From Rhytidiadelphus loreus (lineage: Eukaryota > Streptophyta > Bryopsida > Hypnales > Hylocomiaceae): a stretch of 64,000 bases of DNA. The DNA lies in NCBI GenBank assembly GCA_947034895.1, contig OX344763.1, positions 56,109,025 through 56,173,024 on the forward strand. Direction: 5' to 3'. A model generated the notes under the pieces. It was not told the DNA's origin. It did no database searches and saw nothing but the letters and a program-made list of their open reading frames with translations. This document shows, in pieces, positions 23,455-37,118 of the stretch (its first letter is position 1; every line of letters begins with the position of its first letter). The position numbers and the translations under genes were made by a program.

Positions 23455-26400
23455 TTCAAAACAATATGCACGTTCGGGTAGTCACTGTCTATGATTTTGT
23501 GTGTGAAACTAAAAATTGGGGCAACGTTCTTGCCTTGTAGTTTAATGACTATTCAAAAAAATATAATGTCATGGAAATTCACGTAAAGAGAATAGTAAAA
23601 CATGTTTGTGCTAGTTGCATTCATTTCTAAACTCATGCATTGAAAACTATATGCACGTTTGGGTGGTCACTTTGAATGATTTTGTGCGTGAAACTAAAAA
23701 TTGGGGCAATGTTCCTGCCTTGAAATTTAATGACTGTCCAAAAAAATATAATGTCAAGAGAATTCACGTAAAAAAAATGGTAAAACATGTTTGTGCAAGT
23801 TGCATATATTCCTAAACTCATGCATTCAAAACAATATGCACGTTCGGATAGTCACTATCTATGATTTTGTGTGTGAAACTAAAAATTGGGGCAACGTTCT
23901 TGCCTTGTACTTTAATGACTGTTCAAAGAAATATAATGTCATGGAAATTCATGTAAAGAAAATGGTAAAACATGTTTGTGCAAGTTGCAATTATTTCTAA
24001 ACTCATGCATTCAAAACAATATGCACGTTCGGGTAGTCACTGTCTATGATTTTGTCCGTGAAACTAAAAATTGGGGCAATGTTCCTGCCTTGAACTTTAA
24101 TGACTGTTCAAAGAAATATATTGTCATGGAAATTCATGTAAAGAAAATGGTAAAACATGTTTGTGCAAGTTGCATATATTCCTAAACTCATGCATTCAAA
24201 ACAATATGCACGTTCGGATAGTCACTGTCTATGATTTTGTGTGTGAAACTAAAAATTGGGGCAACGTTCTTGCCTTGTACTTTAATGACTATTCAAAAAA
24301 ATATAATGTCATGGAAATTCATGTAAAGAAAATGGTAAAACATGTTTGTGCAAGTTGCACTTATTTCTAAACTCATGCATTCAAAACAATATGCACGTTC
24401 GGGTAGTCACTGTCTATGATTTTGTGTGTGAAACTAAAAATTGGGGCAACGTTCTTGCCTTGTATTTTAATGACTATTCAAAAAAATATAATGTCATGGA
24501 AATTCATGTAAAGAAAATGGTAAAACATGTTTGTGCAAGTTGCACTTATTTCTAAACTCATGCATTCAAAACAATATGCACGTTCGGGTAGTCACTGTCT
24601 ATGATTTTGTGTGTGAAACTAAAAATTGGGGCAACGTTCTTGCCTTGTAGTTTAATGACTATTCAAAAAAATATAATGTCATGGAAATTCATGTAAAGAA
24701 AATGGTAAAACATGTTTGTGCAAGTTGCATTTATTTCTAAACTCATGCATTCAAAACAATATGCACGTTCGGGTAGTCACTGTCTATGATTTTGTGTGTG
24801 AAACTAAAAATTGGGGCAACGTTCTTGCCTTGTACTTTAATGACTATTCAAGAAAATATAATGTCATGGAAATTCATGTAAAGAAAATGGTAAAACATGT
24901 TTGTGCAAGTTGCATTTATTTCTAAACTCATGCATTCAAAACAATATGCACGTTCGGGTAGTCACTGTCTATGATTTTGTGTGTGAAACTAAAAATTGGG
25001 GCAACGTTCTTGCCTTGTACTTTAATGACTGTTCAAAGAAATATAATGTCATGGAAATTCATGTAAAGAAAATGGTAAAACATGTTTGTGCAAGTTGCAT
25101 TTATTTCTAAACTCATGCATTCAAAACAATATGCACGTTCGGGTAGTCACTGTCTATGATTTTGTGTGTGAAACTAAAAATTGGGGCAACGTTCTTGCCT
25201 TGTACTTTAATGACTGTTCAAAGAAATATAATGTCATGGAAATTCATGTAAAGAAAGTGGTAAAACATGTTTGTGCAAGTTGCATTTATTCCTAAACTCA
25301 TGCATTCAAAACAATATGCACGTTCGGGTAGTCACTGTCTATGATTTTGTGTGTGAAACTAAAAATTGGGGCAACGTTCTTGCCTTGTAGTTTAATGACT
25401 ATTCAAAAAAATATAATGTCATGGAAATTCATGTAAAGAAAATGGTAAAACATGTTTGTGCAAGTTGCACTTATTTCTAAACTCATGCATTCAAAACAAT
25501 ATGCACGTTCGGGTAGTCACTGTCTATGATTTTGTGTGTGAAACTAAAAATTGGGGCAACGTTCTTGCCTTGTATTTTAATGACTATTCAAAAAAATATA
25601 ATGTCATGGAAATTCATGTAAAGAAAATGGTAAAACATGTTTGTGCAAGTTGCATTTATTTCTAAACTCATGCATTCAAAACAATATGCACGTTCGGGTA
25701 GTCACTGTCTATGATTTTGTGTGTGAAACTAAAAATTGGGGCAACGTTCTTGCCTTGTACTTTAATGACTGTTCAAAGAAATATAATGTCATGGAAATTC
25801 ATGTAAAGAAAGTGGTAAAACATGTTTGTGCAAGTTGCATTTATTCCTAAACTCATGCATTCAAAACAATATGCACGTTCGGGTAGTCACTGTCTATGAT
25901 TTTGTGTGTGAAACTAAAAATTGGGGCAACGTTCTTGCCTTGTAGTTTAATGACTATTCAAAAAAATATAATGTCATGGAAATTCACGTAAAGAGAATAG
26001 TAAAACATGTTTGTGCTAGTTGCATTCATTTCTAAACTCATGCATTGAAAACTATATGCACGTTTGGGTGGTCACTTTGAATGATTTTGTGCGTGAAACT
26101 AAAAATTGGGGCAATGTTCCTGCCTTGAAATTTAATGACTGTCCAAAAAAATATAATGTCAAGAGAATTCACGTAAAAAAAATGGTAAAACATGTTTGTG
26201 CAAGTTGCATATATTCCTAAACTCATGCATTCAAAACAATATGCACGTTCGGATAGTCACTATCTATGATTTTGTGTGTGAAACTAAAAATTGGGGCAAC
26301 GTTCTTGCCTTGTACTTTAATGACTGTTCAAAGAAATATAATGTCATGGAAATTCATGTAAAGAAAATGGTAAAACATGTTTGTGCAAGTTGCAATTATT

Positions 26401-28975
26401 TCTAAACTCATGCATTCAAAACAATATGCACGTTCGGGTAGTCACTGTCTATGATTTTGTCCGTGAAACTAAAAATTGGGGCAATGTTCCTGCCTTGAAC
26501 TTTAATGACTGTTCAAAGAAATATATTGTCATGGAAATTCATGTAAAGAAAATGGTAAAACATGTTTGTGCAAGTTGCATATATTCCTAAACTCATGCAT
26601 TCAAAACAATATGCACGTTCGGATAGTCACTGTCTATGATTTTGTGTGTGAAACTAAAAATTGGGGCAACGTTCTTGCCTTGTACTTTAATGACTATTCA
26701 AAAAAATATAATGTCATGGAAATTCATGTAAAGAAAATGGTAAAACATGTTTGTGCAAGTTGCACTTATTTCTAAACTCATGCATTCAAAACAATATGCA
26801 CGTTCGGGTAGTCACTGTCTATGATTTTGTGTGTGAAACTAAAAATTGGGGCAACGTTCTTGCCTTGTATTTTAATGACTATTCAAAAAAATATAATGTC
26901 ATGGAAATTCATGTAAAGAAAATGGTAAAACATGTTTGTGCAAGTTGCACTTATTTCTAAACTCATGCATTCAAAACAATATGCACGTTCGGGTAGTCAC
27001 TGTCTATGATTTTGTGTGTGAAACTAAAAATTGGGGCAACGTTCTTGCCTTGTAGTTTAATGACTATTCAAAAAAATATAATGTCATGGAAATTCATGTA
27101 AAGAAAATGGTAAAACATGTTTGTGCAAGTTGCATTTATTTCTAAACTCATGCATTCAAAACAATATGCACGTTCGGGTAGTCACTGTCTATGATTTTGT
27201 GTGTGAAACTAAAAATTGGGGCAACGATCTTGCCTTGTACTTTAATGACTATCAAGAAAATATAATGTCATGGAAATTCATGTAAAGAAAATGGTAAAAC
27301 ATGTTTGTGCAAGTTGCATTTATTTCTAAACTCATGCATTCAAAACAATATGCACGTTCGGGTAGTCACTGTCTATGATTTTGTGTGTGAAACTAAAAAT
27401 TGGGGCAACGTTCTTGCCTTGTACTTTAATGACTGTTCAAAGAAATATAATGTCATGGAAATTCATGTAAAGAAAATGGTAAAACATGTTTGTGCAAGTT
27501 GCATTTATTTCTAAACTCATGCATTCAAAACAATATGCACGTTCGGGTAGTCACTGTCTATGATTTTGTGTGTGAAACTAAAAATTGGGGCAACGTTCTT
27601 GCCTTGTACTTTAATGACTGTTCAAAGAAATATAATGTCATGGAAATTCATGTAAAGAAAGTGGTAAAACATGTTTGTGCAAGTTGCATTTATTCCTAAA
27701 CTCATGCATTCAAAACAATATGCACGTTCGGGTAGTCACTGTCTATGATTTTGTGTGTGAAACTAAAAATTGGGGCAACGTTCTTGCCTTGTAGTTTAAT
27801 GACTATTCAAAAAAATATAATGTCATGGAAATTCATGTAAAGAAAATGGTAAAACATGTTTGTGCAAGTTGCACTTATTTCTAAACTCATGCATTCAAAA
27901 CAATATGCACGTTCGGGTAGTCACTGTCTATGATTTTGTGTGTGAAACTAAAAATTGGGGCAACGTTCTTGCCTTGTATTTTAATGACTATTCAAAAAAA
28001 TATAATGTCATGGAAATTCATGTAAAGAAAATGGTAAAACATGTTTGTGCAAGTTGCATTTATTTCTAAACTCATGCATTCAAAACAATATGCACGTTCG
28101 GGTAGTCACTGTCTATGATTTTGTGTGTGAAACTAAAAATTGGGGCAACGTTCTTGCCTTGTACTTTAATGACTGTTCAAAGAAATATAATGTCATGGAA
28201 ATTCATGTAAAGAAAATGGTAAAACATGTTTGTGCAAGTTGCACTTATTTCTAAACTCATGCATTCAAAACAATATGCACGTTCGGGTAGTCACTGTCTA
28301 TGATTTTGTGTGTGAAACTAAAAATTGGGGCAACGTTCTTGCCTTGTAGTTTAATGACTATTCAAAAAAATATAATGTCATGGAAATTCACGTAAAGAAA
28401 ATAGTAAAACATGTTTGTGCTAGTTGCATTCATTTCTAAACTCATGCATTGAAAACTATATGCACGTTTGGGTGGTCACTTTGAATGATTTTGTGCGTGA
28501 AACTAAAAATTGGGGCAATGTTCCTGCCTTGAAATTTAATGACTGTCCAAAAAAATATAATGTCAAGAGAATTCACGTAAAAAAAATGGTAAAACATGTT
28601 TGTGCAAGTTGCATATATTCCTAAACTCATGCATTCAAAACAATATGCACGTTCGGATAGTCACTATCTATGATTTTGTGTGTGAAACTAAAAATTGGGG
28701 CAACGTTCTTGCCTTGTACTTTAATGACTGTTCAAAGAAATATAATGTCATGGAAATTCATGTAAAGAAAATGGTAAAACATGTTTATGCAAGTTGCAAT
28801 TATTTCTAAACTCATGCATTCAAAACAATATGCACGTTCGGGTAGTCACTGTCTATGATTTTGTCCGTGAAACTAAAAATTGGGGCAATGTTCCTGCCTT
28901 GAACTTTAATGACTGTTCAAAGAAATATATTGTCATGGAAATTCATGTAAAGAAAATGGTAAAACATGTTTGTGC
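23455..28975 (+). repeat. 13-mer higher-order repeat, 2405/2404 bp, about 2.3 copies
   Basis: Landmarks at 23,615 recur at 26,020 (2405 bp, exactly 13 x 185) and 28,424 (2404 bp). The missing base is in ACTATCAAGAAAA near 27,250, where copy 1 has ACTATTCAAGAAAA. Shared marks are GTAAAGAGAATAG (about 23,585 and 25,990), the run B, CGGATAGTCACTATC, then AATATATTGTC, TGTATTTTAATG units, and GTAAAGAAAGTGG units. Copy 3 covers only about four units and differs by GTAAAGAAAATAG and ACATGTTTATGC (about 28,787). Each full copy has only one B unit. Confidence 0.88.
23608..23792 (+). repeat. Reference type B monomer (185 bp)
   Basis: This is a representative unit of the minority class. Against type A it has about 19 substitutions: CATTGAAAACTATATG, CGTTTGGGTGGTC, CTTTGAATG, GTGCGTGAAAC, GCAATGTTCCTGCC, TTGAAATTTAATG, ACTGTCCAAAAAAAT and GTCAAGAGAATTCACG, plus GTAAAAAAAATGG in many copies. 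About 47 units with B character can be counted, plus mosaics, all before position 49,330. Sub-variants include CTCATGCCTTG (B units at 5.5, 7.5, 9.4 and 49.1 kb), TTTTGTCCGTG with GCAATATTCC (9.0, 10.5, 13.8, 30.5, 37.3, 39.1, 40.6 and 48.8 kb), and GAGAACTCAC (886-1074 and 1996-2184). Most B units carry an EcoRI site that the A consensus lacks. Confidence 0.93.
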
Positions 28976-31149
28976 AAGTTGCATTTATTTCTAAACTCAT
29001 GCATTCAAAACAATATGCACGTTCGGGTAGTCACTGTCTATGATTTTGTGTGTGAAACTAAAAATTGGGGCAACGTTCTTGCCTTGTACTTTAATGACTG
29101 TTCAAAGAAATATAATGTCATGGAAATTCATGTAAAGAAAATGGTAAAACATGTTTGTGCAAGTTGCACTTATTTCTAAACTCATGCATTCAAAACAATA
29201 TACACGTTCGGGTAGTCACTGTCTATGATTTTGTGTGTGAAACTAAAAATTGGGGCAACGTTCTTGCCTTGTAGTCTAATGACTATTTAAAAAAATATAA
29301 TGTCATGGAAATTCATGTAAAGAAAATGGTAAAACATGTTTGTGCAAGTTGCATTTATTTCTAAACTCATGCATTCAAAACAATATGCACGTTCGGGTAG
29401 TCACTGTCTATGATTTTGTGTGTGAAACTAAAAATTGGGGCAAAGTTCTTGCCTTGTACTTTAATGACTATTCAAAAAAATATAATGTCATGGAAATTCA
29501 CGTAAAGAAAATAGTAAAACATGTTTGTGCTAGTTGCATTCATTTCTAAACTCATGCATTGAAAACTATATGCACGTTTGGGAGGTCACTTTGAATGATT
29601 TTGTGCGTGAAACTAAAAATTGGGGCAATGTTCCTGCCTTGAAATTTAATGACTGTCCAAAAAAATATAATGTCAAGAGAATTCACGTAAAAAAAATGGT
29701 AAAACATGTTTGTGCAAGTTGCATATATTCCTAAACTCATGCATTCAAAACAATATGCACGTTCGGATAGTCACTATCTATGATTTTGTGTGTGAAACTA
29801 AAAATTGGGGCAACGTTCTTGCCTTGTACTTTAATGACTGTTCAAAGAAATATATTGTCATGGAAATTCATGTAAAGAAAATTGTAAAACATGTTTGTGC
29901 AAGTTGCATTTGTTTCTAAACTCATGCATTCAAAACAATATGCACGTTCGGGTAGTCACTGTCTATGATTTTGTCCGTGAAACTAAAAATTGGGGCAATG
30001 TTCCTGCCTTGAACTTTAATGACTGTTCAAAGAAATATATTGTCATGGAAATTCATGTAAAGAAAATTGTAAAACATGTTTGTGCAAGTTGCATTTATTT
30101 CTAAACTCATGCATTCAAAACAATATGCACGTTCGGGTAGTCACTGTCTATGAATTTGTGTGTGAAACTAAAAATTGGGGCAACGTTCTTCCTTGTACTT
30201 TAATGACTGTTCAAAGAAATATAATGTCATGGAAATTCATGTAAAGAAAATGGTAAAACATGTTTTTGCAAGTTGCAATTATTTCTAAACTCATGCATTC
30301 AAAACAATATGCACGTTCGGGTAGTCACTGTCTATGATTTTGTGTGTGAAACTAAAAATTGGGGCAACGTTCTTGCCTTGTACTTTAATGACTATTCAAA
30401 AAAATATAATGTCATGGAAATTCACGTAAAGAAAATAGTAAAACATGTTTGTGCTAGTTGCATTCATTTCTAAACTCATGCATTGAAAATTATATGCACG
30501 TTTGGGTGGTCACTTTGAATGATTTTGTCCGTGAAACTAAAAATTGGGGCAATATTCCTGCCTTGAACTTTAATGACTGTCCAAAAAAATATAATGTCAA
30601 GAGAATTCACGTAAAGAAAATGGTAAAACATGTTTGTGCAAGTTGCATATATTCCTAAACTCATGCATTCAAAACAATATGCACGTTCGGATAGTCACTG
30701 TCTATGATTTTGTGTGTGAAACTAAAAATTGGGGCAACGTTCTTGCCTTGTACTTTAATGACTATTCAAAAAAATATAATGTCATGGAAATTCATGTAAA
30801 GAAAATGGTAAAACATGTTTGTGCAAGTTGCATTTGTTTCTAAACTCATGCATTCAAAACAATATGCACGTTCGGGTAGTCACTGTCTATGATTTTGTGT
30901 GTGAAACTAAAAATTGGGGCAAAGTTCTTGCCTTGTACTTTAATGACTATTCAAAAAAATATAATGTCATGGAAATTCACGTAAAGAAAATAGTAAAACA
31001 TGTTTGTGCTAGTTGCATTCATTTCTAAACTCATGCATTGAAAACTATATGCACGTTTGGGTGGTCACTTTGAATGATTTTGTGCGTGAAACTAAAAATT
31101 GGGGCAATGTTCCTGCCTTGAAATTTAATGACTGTTCAAAGGAATATAA
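28976..31149 (+). repeat. Mixed A/B stretch between the two 13-mer blocks
   Basis: About twelve units with markers of the neighbouring blocks in a different order. The unit with GGGGCAAAGTTC occurs at about 29,440 and 30,920, 1479 bp apart, which hints at a decayed 8-mer. One unit carries several private changes: AATATACACG, TGTAGTCTAATG and ACTATTTAAAAAAAT (about 29,200-29,300). CATTTGTTTC occurs at about 29,907 and 30,831. A TTCTTCC deletion is at about 30,190 in a unit that also has CTATGAATTTG. Confidence 0.75.
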
Positions 31150-34100
31150 TGTCAAGAGAATTCACGTAATAAAAATGGTAAAACATGTTTGTGCAAGTTG
31201 CATATATTCCTAAACTCATGCATTCAAAACAATATGCACGTTCGGATAGTCACTATCTATGATTTTGTGTGTGAAACTAAAAATTGGGGCAACGTTCTTG
31301 CCTTGTACTTTAATGACTGTTCAAAGAAATATAATGTCATGGAAATTCATGTAAAGAAAATGGTAAAACATGTTTTTGCAAGTTGCAATTATTTCTAAAC
31401 TCATGCATTCAAAACAATATGCACGTTCGGGTAGTCACTGTCTATGATTTTGTCCGTGAAACTAAAAATTGGGGCAATGTTCCTGCCTTGAACTTTAATG
31501 ACTGTTCAAAGAAATATATTGTCATGGAAATTCATGTAAAGAAAATGGTAAAACATGTTTGTGCAAGTTGCATTTATTTCTAAACTCATGCATTCAAAAC
31601 AATATGCACGTTCGGATAGTCACTATCTATGATTTTGTGTGTGAAACTAAAAATTGGGGCAACGTTCTTGCCTTGTACTTTAATGACTGTTCAAAGAAAT
31701 ATAATGTCATGGAAATTCATGTAAAGAAAATGGTAAAACATGTTTTTGCAAGTTGCAATTATTTCTAAACCCATGCATTCAAAACAATATGCACGTTCGG
31801 GTAGTCACTGTCTATGATTTTGTCCGTGGAACTAAAAATTGGGGCAATGTTCCTCCCTTGAACTTTAATGACTGTTCAAAGAAATATATTGTCATGGAAA
31901 TTCATGTAAAGAAAATGGTAAAACATGTTTGTGCAAGTTGCATTTATTTCTAAACTCATGCATTCAAAACAATATGCACGTTCGGGTAGTCACTGTCTAT
32001 GATTTTGTGTGTGAAACTAAAAATTGGGGCAACGTTCTTGCCTTGTACTTTAATGACTGTTCAAAGAAATATAATGTCATGGAAATTCATGTAAAGAAAA
32101 TGGTAAAACATTTTGGGCGAGTTGCACTTATTTCTAAACTCATGCATTCAAAACAATATACACGTTCGGGTAGTCACTGTCTATGATTTTGTGTGTGAAA
32201 CTAAAAATTGGGGCAACGTTCTTGCCTTGTAGTTTAATGACTATTCAAAAAAATATAATGTCATGGAAATTCATGTAAAGAAAATGGTAAAACATGTTTG
32301 TGCAAGTTGCATTTATTTCTAAACTCATGCATTCAAAACAATATGCACGTTCGGATAGTCACTGTCTATGATTTTGTGTGTGAAACTAAAAATTGGGGCA
32401 AAGTTCTTGCCTTGTACTTTAATGACTATTCAAAAAAATATAATGTCATGGAAATTCACGTAAAGAAAATAGTAAAACATGTTTGTGCTAGTTGCATTCA
32501 TTTCTAAACTCATGCATTGAAAACTATATGCACGTTTGGGTGGTCACTTTGAATGATTTTGTGCGTGAAACTAAAAATTGGGGCAATGTTCCTGCCTTGA
32601 AATTTAATGACTGTCCAAAAAAATATAATGTCAAGAGAATTCACGTAAAAAAAATGGTAAAACATGTTTGTGCAAGTTGCATATATTCCTAAACTCATGC
32701 ATTCAAAACAATATGCACGTTCGGATAGTCACTATCTATGATTTTGTGTGTGAAACTAAAAATTGGGGCAACGTTCTTGCCTTGTACTTTAATGACTGTT
32801 CAAAGAAATATAATGTCATGGAAATTCATGTAAAGAAAATGGTAAAACATGTTTTTGCAAGTTGCAATTATTTCTAAACTCATGCATTCAAAACAATATG
32901 CACGTTCGGGTAGTCACTGTCTATGATTTTGTCCGTGAAACTAAAAATTGGGGCAATGTTCCTGCCTTGAACTTTAATGACTGTTCAAAGAAATATATTG
33001 TCATGGAAATTCATGTAAAGAAAATGGTAAAACATGTTTGTGCAAGTTGCATTTATTTCTAAACTCATGCATTCAAAACAATATGCACGTTCGGGTAGTC
33101 ACTGTCTATGATTTTGTGTGTGAAACTAAAAATTGGGGCAACGTTCTTGCCTTGTACTTTAATGACTGTTCAAAGAAATATAATGTCATGGAAATTCATG
33201 TAAAGAAAATGGTAAAACATGTTTTTGCAAGTTGCAATTATTTCTAAACTCATGCATTCAAAACAATATGCACGTTCGGGTAGTCACTGTCTATGATTTT
33301 GTGCGTGAAACTAAAAATTGGGGCAACGTTCTTGCCTTGTACTTTAATGACTATTCAAAAAAATATAATGTCATGGAAATTCACGTAAAGAAAATAGTAA
33401 AACATGTTTGTGCTAGTTGCATTCATTTCTAAACTCATGCATTGAAAATTATATGCATGTTTGGGTGGTCACTTTGAATGATTTTGTCCGTGAAACTAAA
33501 AATTGGGGCAATATTCCTGCCTTGAACTTTAATGACTGTCCAAAAAAATATAATGTCAAGAGAATTCACGTAATAAAAATGGTAAAACATGTTTGTGCAA
33601 GTTGCATATATTCCTAAACTCATGCATTCAAAACAATATGCACGTTCGGATAGTCACTATCTATGATTTTGTGTGTGAAACTAAAAATTGGGGCAACGTT
33701 CTTGCCTTGTACTTTAATGACTGTTCAAAGAAATATAATGTCATGGAAATTCATGTAAAGAAAATGGTAAAACATGTTTTTGCAAGTTGCAATTATTTCT
33801 AAACTCATGCATTCAAAACAATATGCACGTTCGGGTAGTCACTGTGTATGATTTTGTCCGTGAAACTAAAAATTGGGGCAATGTTCCTGCCTTGAACTTT
33901 AATGACTGTTCAAAGAAATATATTGTCATGGAAATTCATGTAAAGAAAATGGTAAAACATGTTTGTGCAAGTTGCATTTATTTCTAAACTCATGCATTCA
34001 AAACAATATGCACGTTCGGATAGTCACTATCTATGATTTTGTGTGTGAAACTAAAAATTGGGGCAACGTTCTTGCCTTGTACTTTAATGACTGTTCAAAG

Positions 34101-35534
34101 AAATATAATGTCATGGAAATTCATGTAAAGAAAATGGTAAAACATGTTTTTGCAAGTTGCAATTATTTCTAAACCCATGCATTCAAAACAATATGCACGT
34201 TCGGGTAGTCACTGTCTATGATTTTGTCCGTGGAACTAAAAATTGGGGCAATGTTCCTCCCTTGAACTTTAATGACTGTTCAAAGAAATATATTGTCATG
34301 GAAATTCATGTAAAGAAAATGGTAAAACATGTTTGTGCAAGTTGCATTTATTTCTAAACTCATGCATTCAAAACAATATGCACGTTCGGGTAGTCACTGT
34401 CTATGATTTTGTGTGTGAAACTAAAAATTGGGGCAACGTTCTTGCCTTGTACTTTAATGACTGTTCAAAGAAATATAATGTCATGGAAATTCATGTAAAG
34501 AAAATGGTAAAACATTTTGGGCGAGTTGCACTTATTTCTAAACTCATGCATTCAAAACAATATACACGTTCGGGTAGTCACTGTCTATGATTTTGTGTGT
34601 GAAACTAAAAATTGGGGCAACGTTCTTGCCTTGTAGTTTAATGACTATTCAAAAAAATATAATGTCATGGAAATTCATGTAAAGAAAATGGTAAAACATG
34701 TTTGTGCAAGTTGCATTTATTTCTAAACTCATGCATTCAAAACAATATGCACGTTCGGATAGTCACTGTCTATGATTTTGTGTGTGAAACTAAAAATTGG
34801 GGCAAAGTTCTTGCCTTGTACTTTAATGACTATTCAAAAAAATATAATGTCATGGAAATTCACGTAAAGAAAATAGTAAAACATGTTTGTGCTAGTTGCA
34901 TTCATTTCTAAACTCATGCATTGAAAACTATATGCACGTTTGGGTGGTCACTTTGAATGATTTTGTGCGTGAAACTAAAAATTGGGGCAATGTTCCTGCC
35001 TTGAAATTTAATGACTGTCCAAAAAAATATAATGTCAAGAGAATTCACGTAAAAAAAATGGTAAAACATGTTTGTGCAAGTTGCATATATTCCTAAACTC
35101 ATGCATTCAAAACAATATGCACGTTCGGATAGTCACTATCTATGATTTTGTGTGTGAAACTAAAAATTGGGGCAACGTTCTTGCCTTGTACTTTAATGAC
35201 TGTTCAAAGAAATATAATGTCATGGAAATTCATGTAAAGAAAATGGTAAAACATGTTTTTGCAAGTTGCAATTATTTCTAAACTCATGCATTCAAAACAA
35301 TATGCACGTTCGGGTAGTCACTGTCTATGATTTTGTCCGTGAAACTAAAAATTGGGGCAATGTTCCTGCCTTGAACTTTAATGACTGTTCAAAGAAATAT
35401 ATTGTCATGGAAATTCATGTAAAGAAAATGGTAAAACATGTTTGTGCAAGTTGCATTTATTTCTAAACTCATGCATTCAAAACAATATGCACGTTCGGGT
35501 AGTCACTGTCTATGATTTTGTGTGTGAAACTAAA
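31150..35534 (+). repeat. Second 13-mer higher-order repeat, 2404 bp, partial second copy
   Basis: The order from about 31,150 to 33,130 recurs at 33,554 to 35,534, offset 2404 bp, or 13 x 185 minus 1 with the missing base in the GGGCGAG unit. Shared rare marks are GTAATAAAAATGG (about 31,166 and 33,570), CTAAACCCATGC with TTTTGTCCGTGG and GTTCCTCCCTTG (31,753-31,953 and 34,157-34,357), ACATTTTGGGCGAG (about 32,110 and 34,513), and GGGGCAAAGTTC. A base difference between copies is CTGTCTATG at about 31,439 against CTGTGTATG at about 33,843. Its content differs from the 23.5-29 kb 13-mer although the unit number is equal. Confidence 0.85.
32101..32130 (+). repeat. Marker variant ACATTTTGGGCGAGTTGC (3 copies)
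   Basis: Here the normal junction ACATGTTTGTGCAAGTTGC is replaced by ACATTTTGGGCGAGTTGC, a 1-bp loss with several substitutions clustered in about 12 bp. The identical change is found at about 34,513 and 35,992. It destroys the AAACATGTTT dyad and shifts the frame, so the open frame that is normally 69 codons reads on to 85 codons. Neighbouring AATATACACG is also shared by all three. It arose once and was carried by the 2404-bp and 1478-bp amplifications. Confidence 0.88.
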
Positions 35535-37118
35535 AATTGGGGCAACGTTCTTCCTTGTACTTTAATGACTGTTCAAAGAAATATAATGTCATGGAAATTC
35601 ATGTAAAGAAAATGGTAAAACATGTTTTTGCAAGTTGCAATTATTTCTAAACCCATGCATTCAAAACAATATGCACGTTCGGGTAGTCACTGTCTATGAT
35701 TTTGTCCGTGGAACTAAAAATTGGGGCAATGTTCCTCCCTTGAACTTTAATGACTGTTCAAAGAAATATATTGTCATGGAAATTCATGTAAAGAAAATGG
35801 TAAAACATGTTTGTGCAAGTTGCATTTATTTCTAAACTCATGCATTCAAAACAATATGCACGTTCGGGTAGTCACTGTCTATGATTTTGTGTGTGAAACT
35901 AAAAATTGGGGCAACGTTCTTGCCTTGTACTTTAATGACTGTTCAAAGAAATATAATGTCATGGAAATTCATGTAAAGAAAATGGTAAAACATTTTGGGC
36001 GAGTTGCACTTATTTCTAAACTCATGCATTCAAAACAATATACACGTTCGGGTAGTCACTGTCTATGATTTTGTGTGTGAAACTAAAAATTGGGGCAACG
36101 TTCTTGCCTTGTAGTTTAATGACTATTCAAAAAAATATAATGTCATGGAAATTCATGTAAAGAAAATGGTAAAACATGTTTGTGCAAGTTGCATTTATTT
36201 CTAAACTCATGCATTCAAAACAATATGCACGTTCGGATAGTCACTGTCTATGATTTTGTGTGTGAAACTAAAAATTGGGGCAAAGTTCTTGCCTTGTACT
36301 TTAATGACTATTCAAAAAAATATAATGTCATGGAAATTCACGTAAAGAAAATAGTAAAACATGTTTGTGCTAGTTGCATTCATTTCTAAACTCATGCATT
36401 GAAAACTATATGCACGTTTGGGTGGTCACTTTGAATGATTTTGTGCGTGAAACTAAAAATTGGGGCAATGTTCCTGCCTTGAAATTTAATGACTGTCCAA
36501 AAAAATATAATGTCAAGAGAATTCACGTAAAAAAAATGGTAAAACATGTTTGTGCAAGTTGCATATATTCCTAAACTCATGCATTCAAAACAATATGCAC
36601 GTTCGGATAGTCACTATCTATGATTTTGTGTGTGAAACTAAAAATTGGGGCAACGTTCTTGCCTTGTACTTTAATGACTGTTCAAAGAAATATAATGTCA
36701 TGGAAATTCATGTAAAGAAAATGGTAAAACATGTTTTTGCAAGTTGCAATTATTTCTAAACTCATGCATTCAAAACAATATGCACGTTCGGGTAGTCACT
36801 GTCTATGATTTTGTCCGTGAAACTAAAAATTGGGGCAATGTTCCTGCCTTGAACTTTAATGACTGTTCAAAGAAATATATTGTCATGGAAATTCATGTAA
36901 AGAAAATGGTAAAACATGTTTGTGCAAGTTGCATTTATTTCTAAACTCATGCATTCAAAACAATATGCACGTTCGGGTAGTCACTGTCTATGATTTTGTG
37001 TGTGAAACTAAAAATTGGGGCAACGTTCTTCCTTGTACTTTAATGACTGTTCAAAGAAATATAATGTCATGGAAATTCATGTAAAGAAAATGGTAAAACA
37101 TGTTTTTGCAAGTTGCAA
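34085..37118 (+). repeat. 8-mer higher-order repeat, 1478 bp, about 2 copies, overlapping the 13-mer
   Basis: Landmarks at 34,157, 34,333, 34,702, 34,896, 35,072 and 35,266 all recur 1478 bp downstream. 1478 is 8 x 185 minus 2: one base lost in the GGGCGAG unit and one in the TTCTTCC unit (about 35,552 and 37,030). The left limit is about 34,085/35,563 and the right limit about 35,640/37,118, where CCCATGC meets CTCATGC. The 8-mer is a shortened descendant of the 13-mer in which it sits, so it formed later. Confidence 0.85.

Noticed and set aside
23601..23820. Type B as a separate inserted element or transposon fragment.
   Set aside because: B units start and end in exact register with A units, keep 185 bp and align along the full length at about 90%. 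There are no terminal repeats or target-site duplications.
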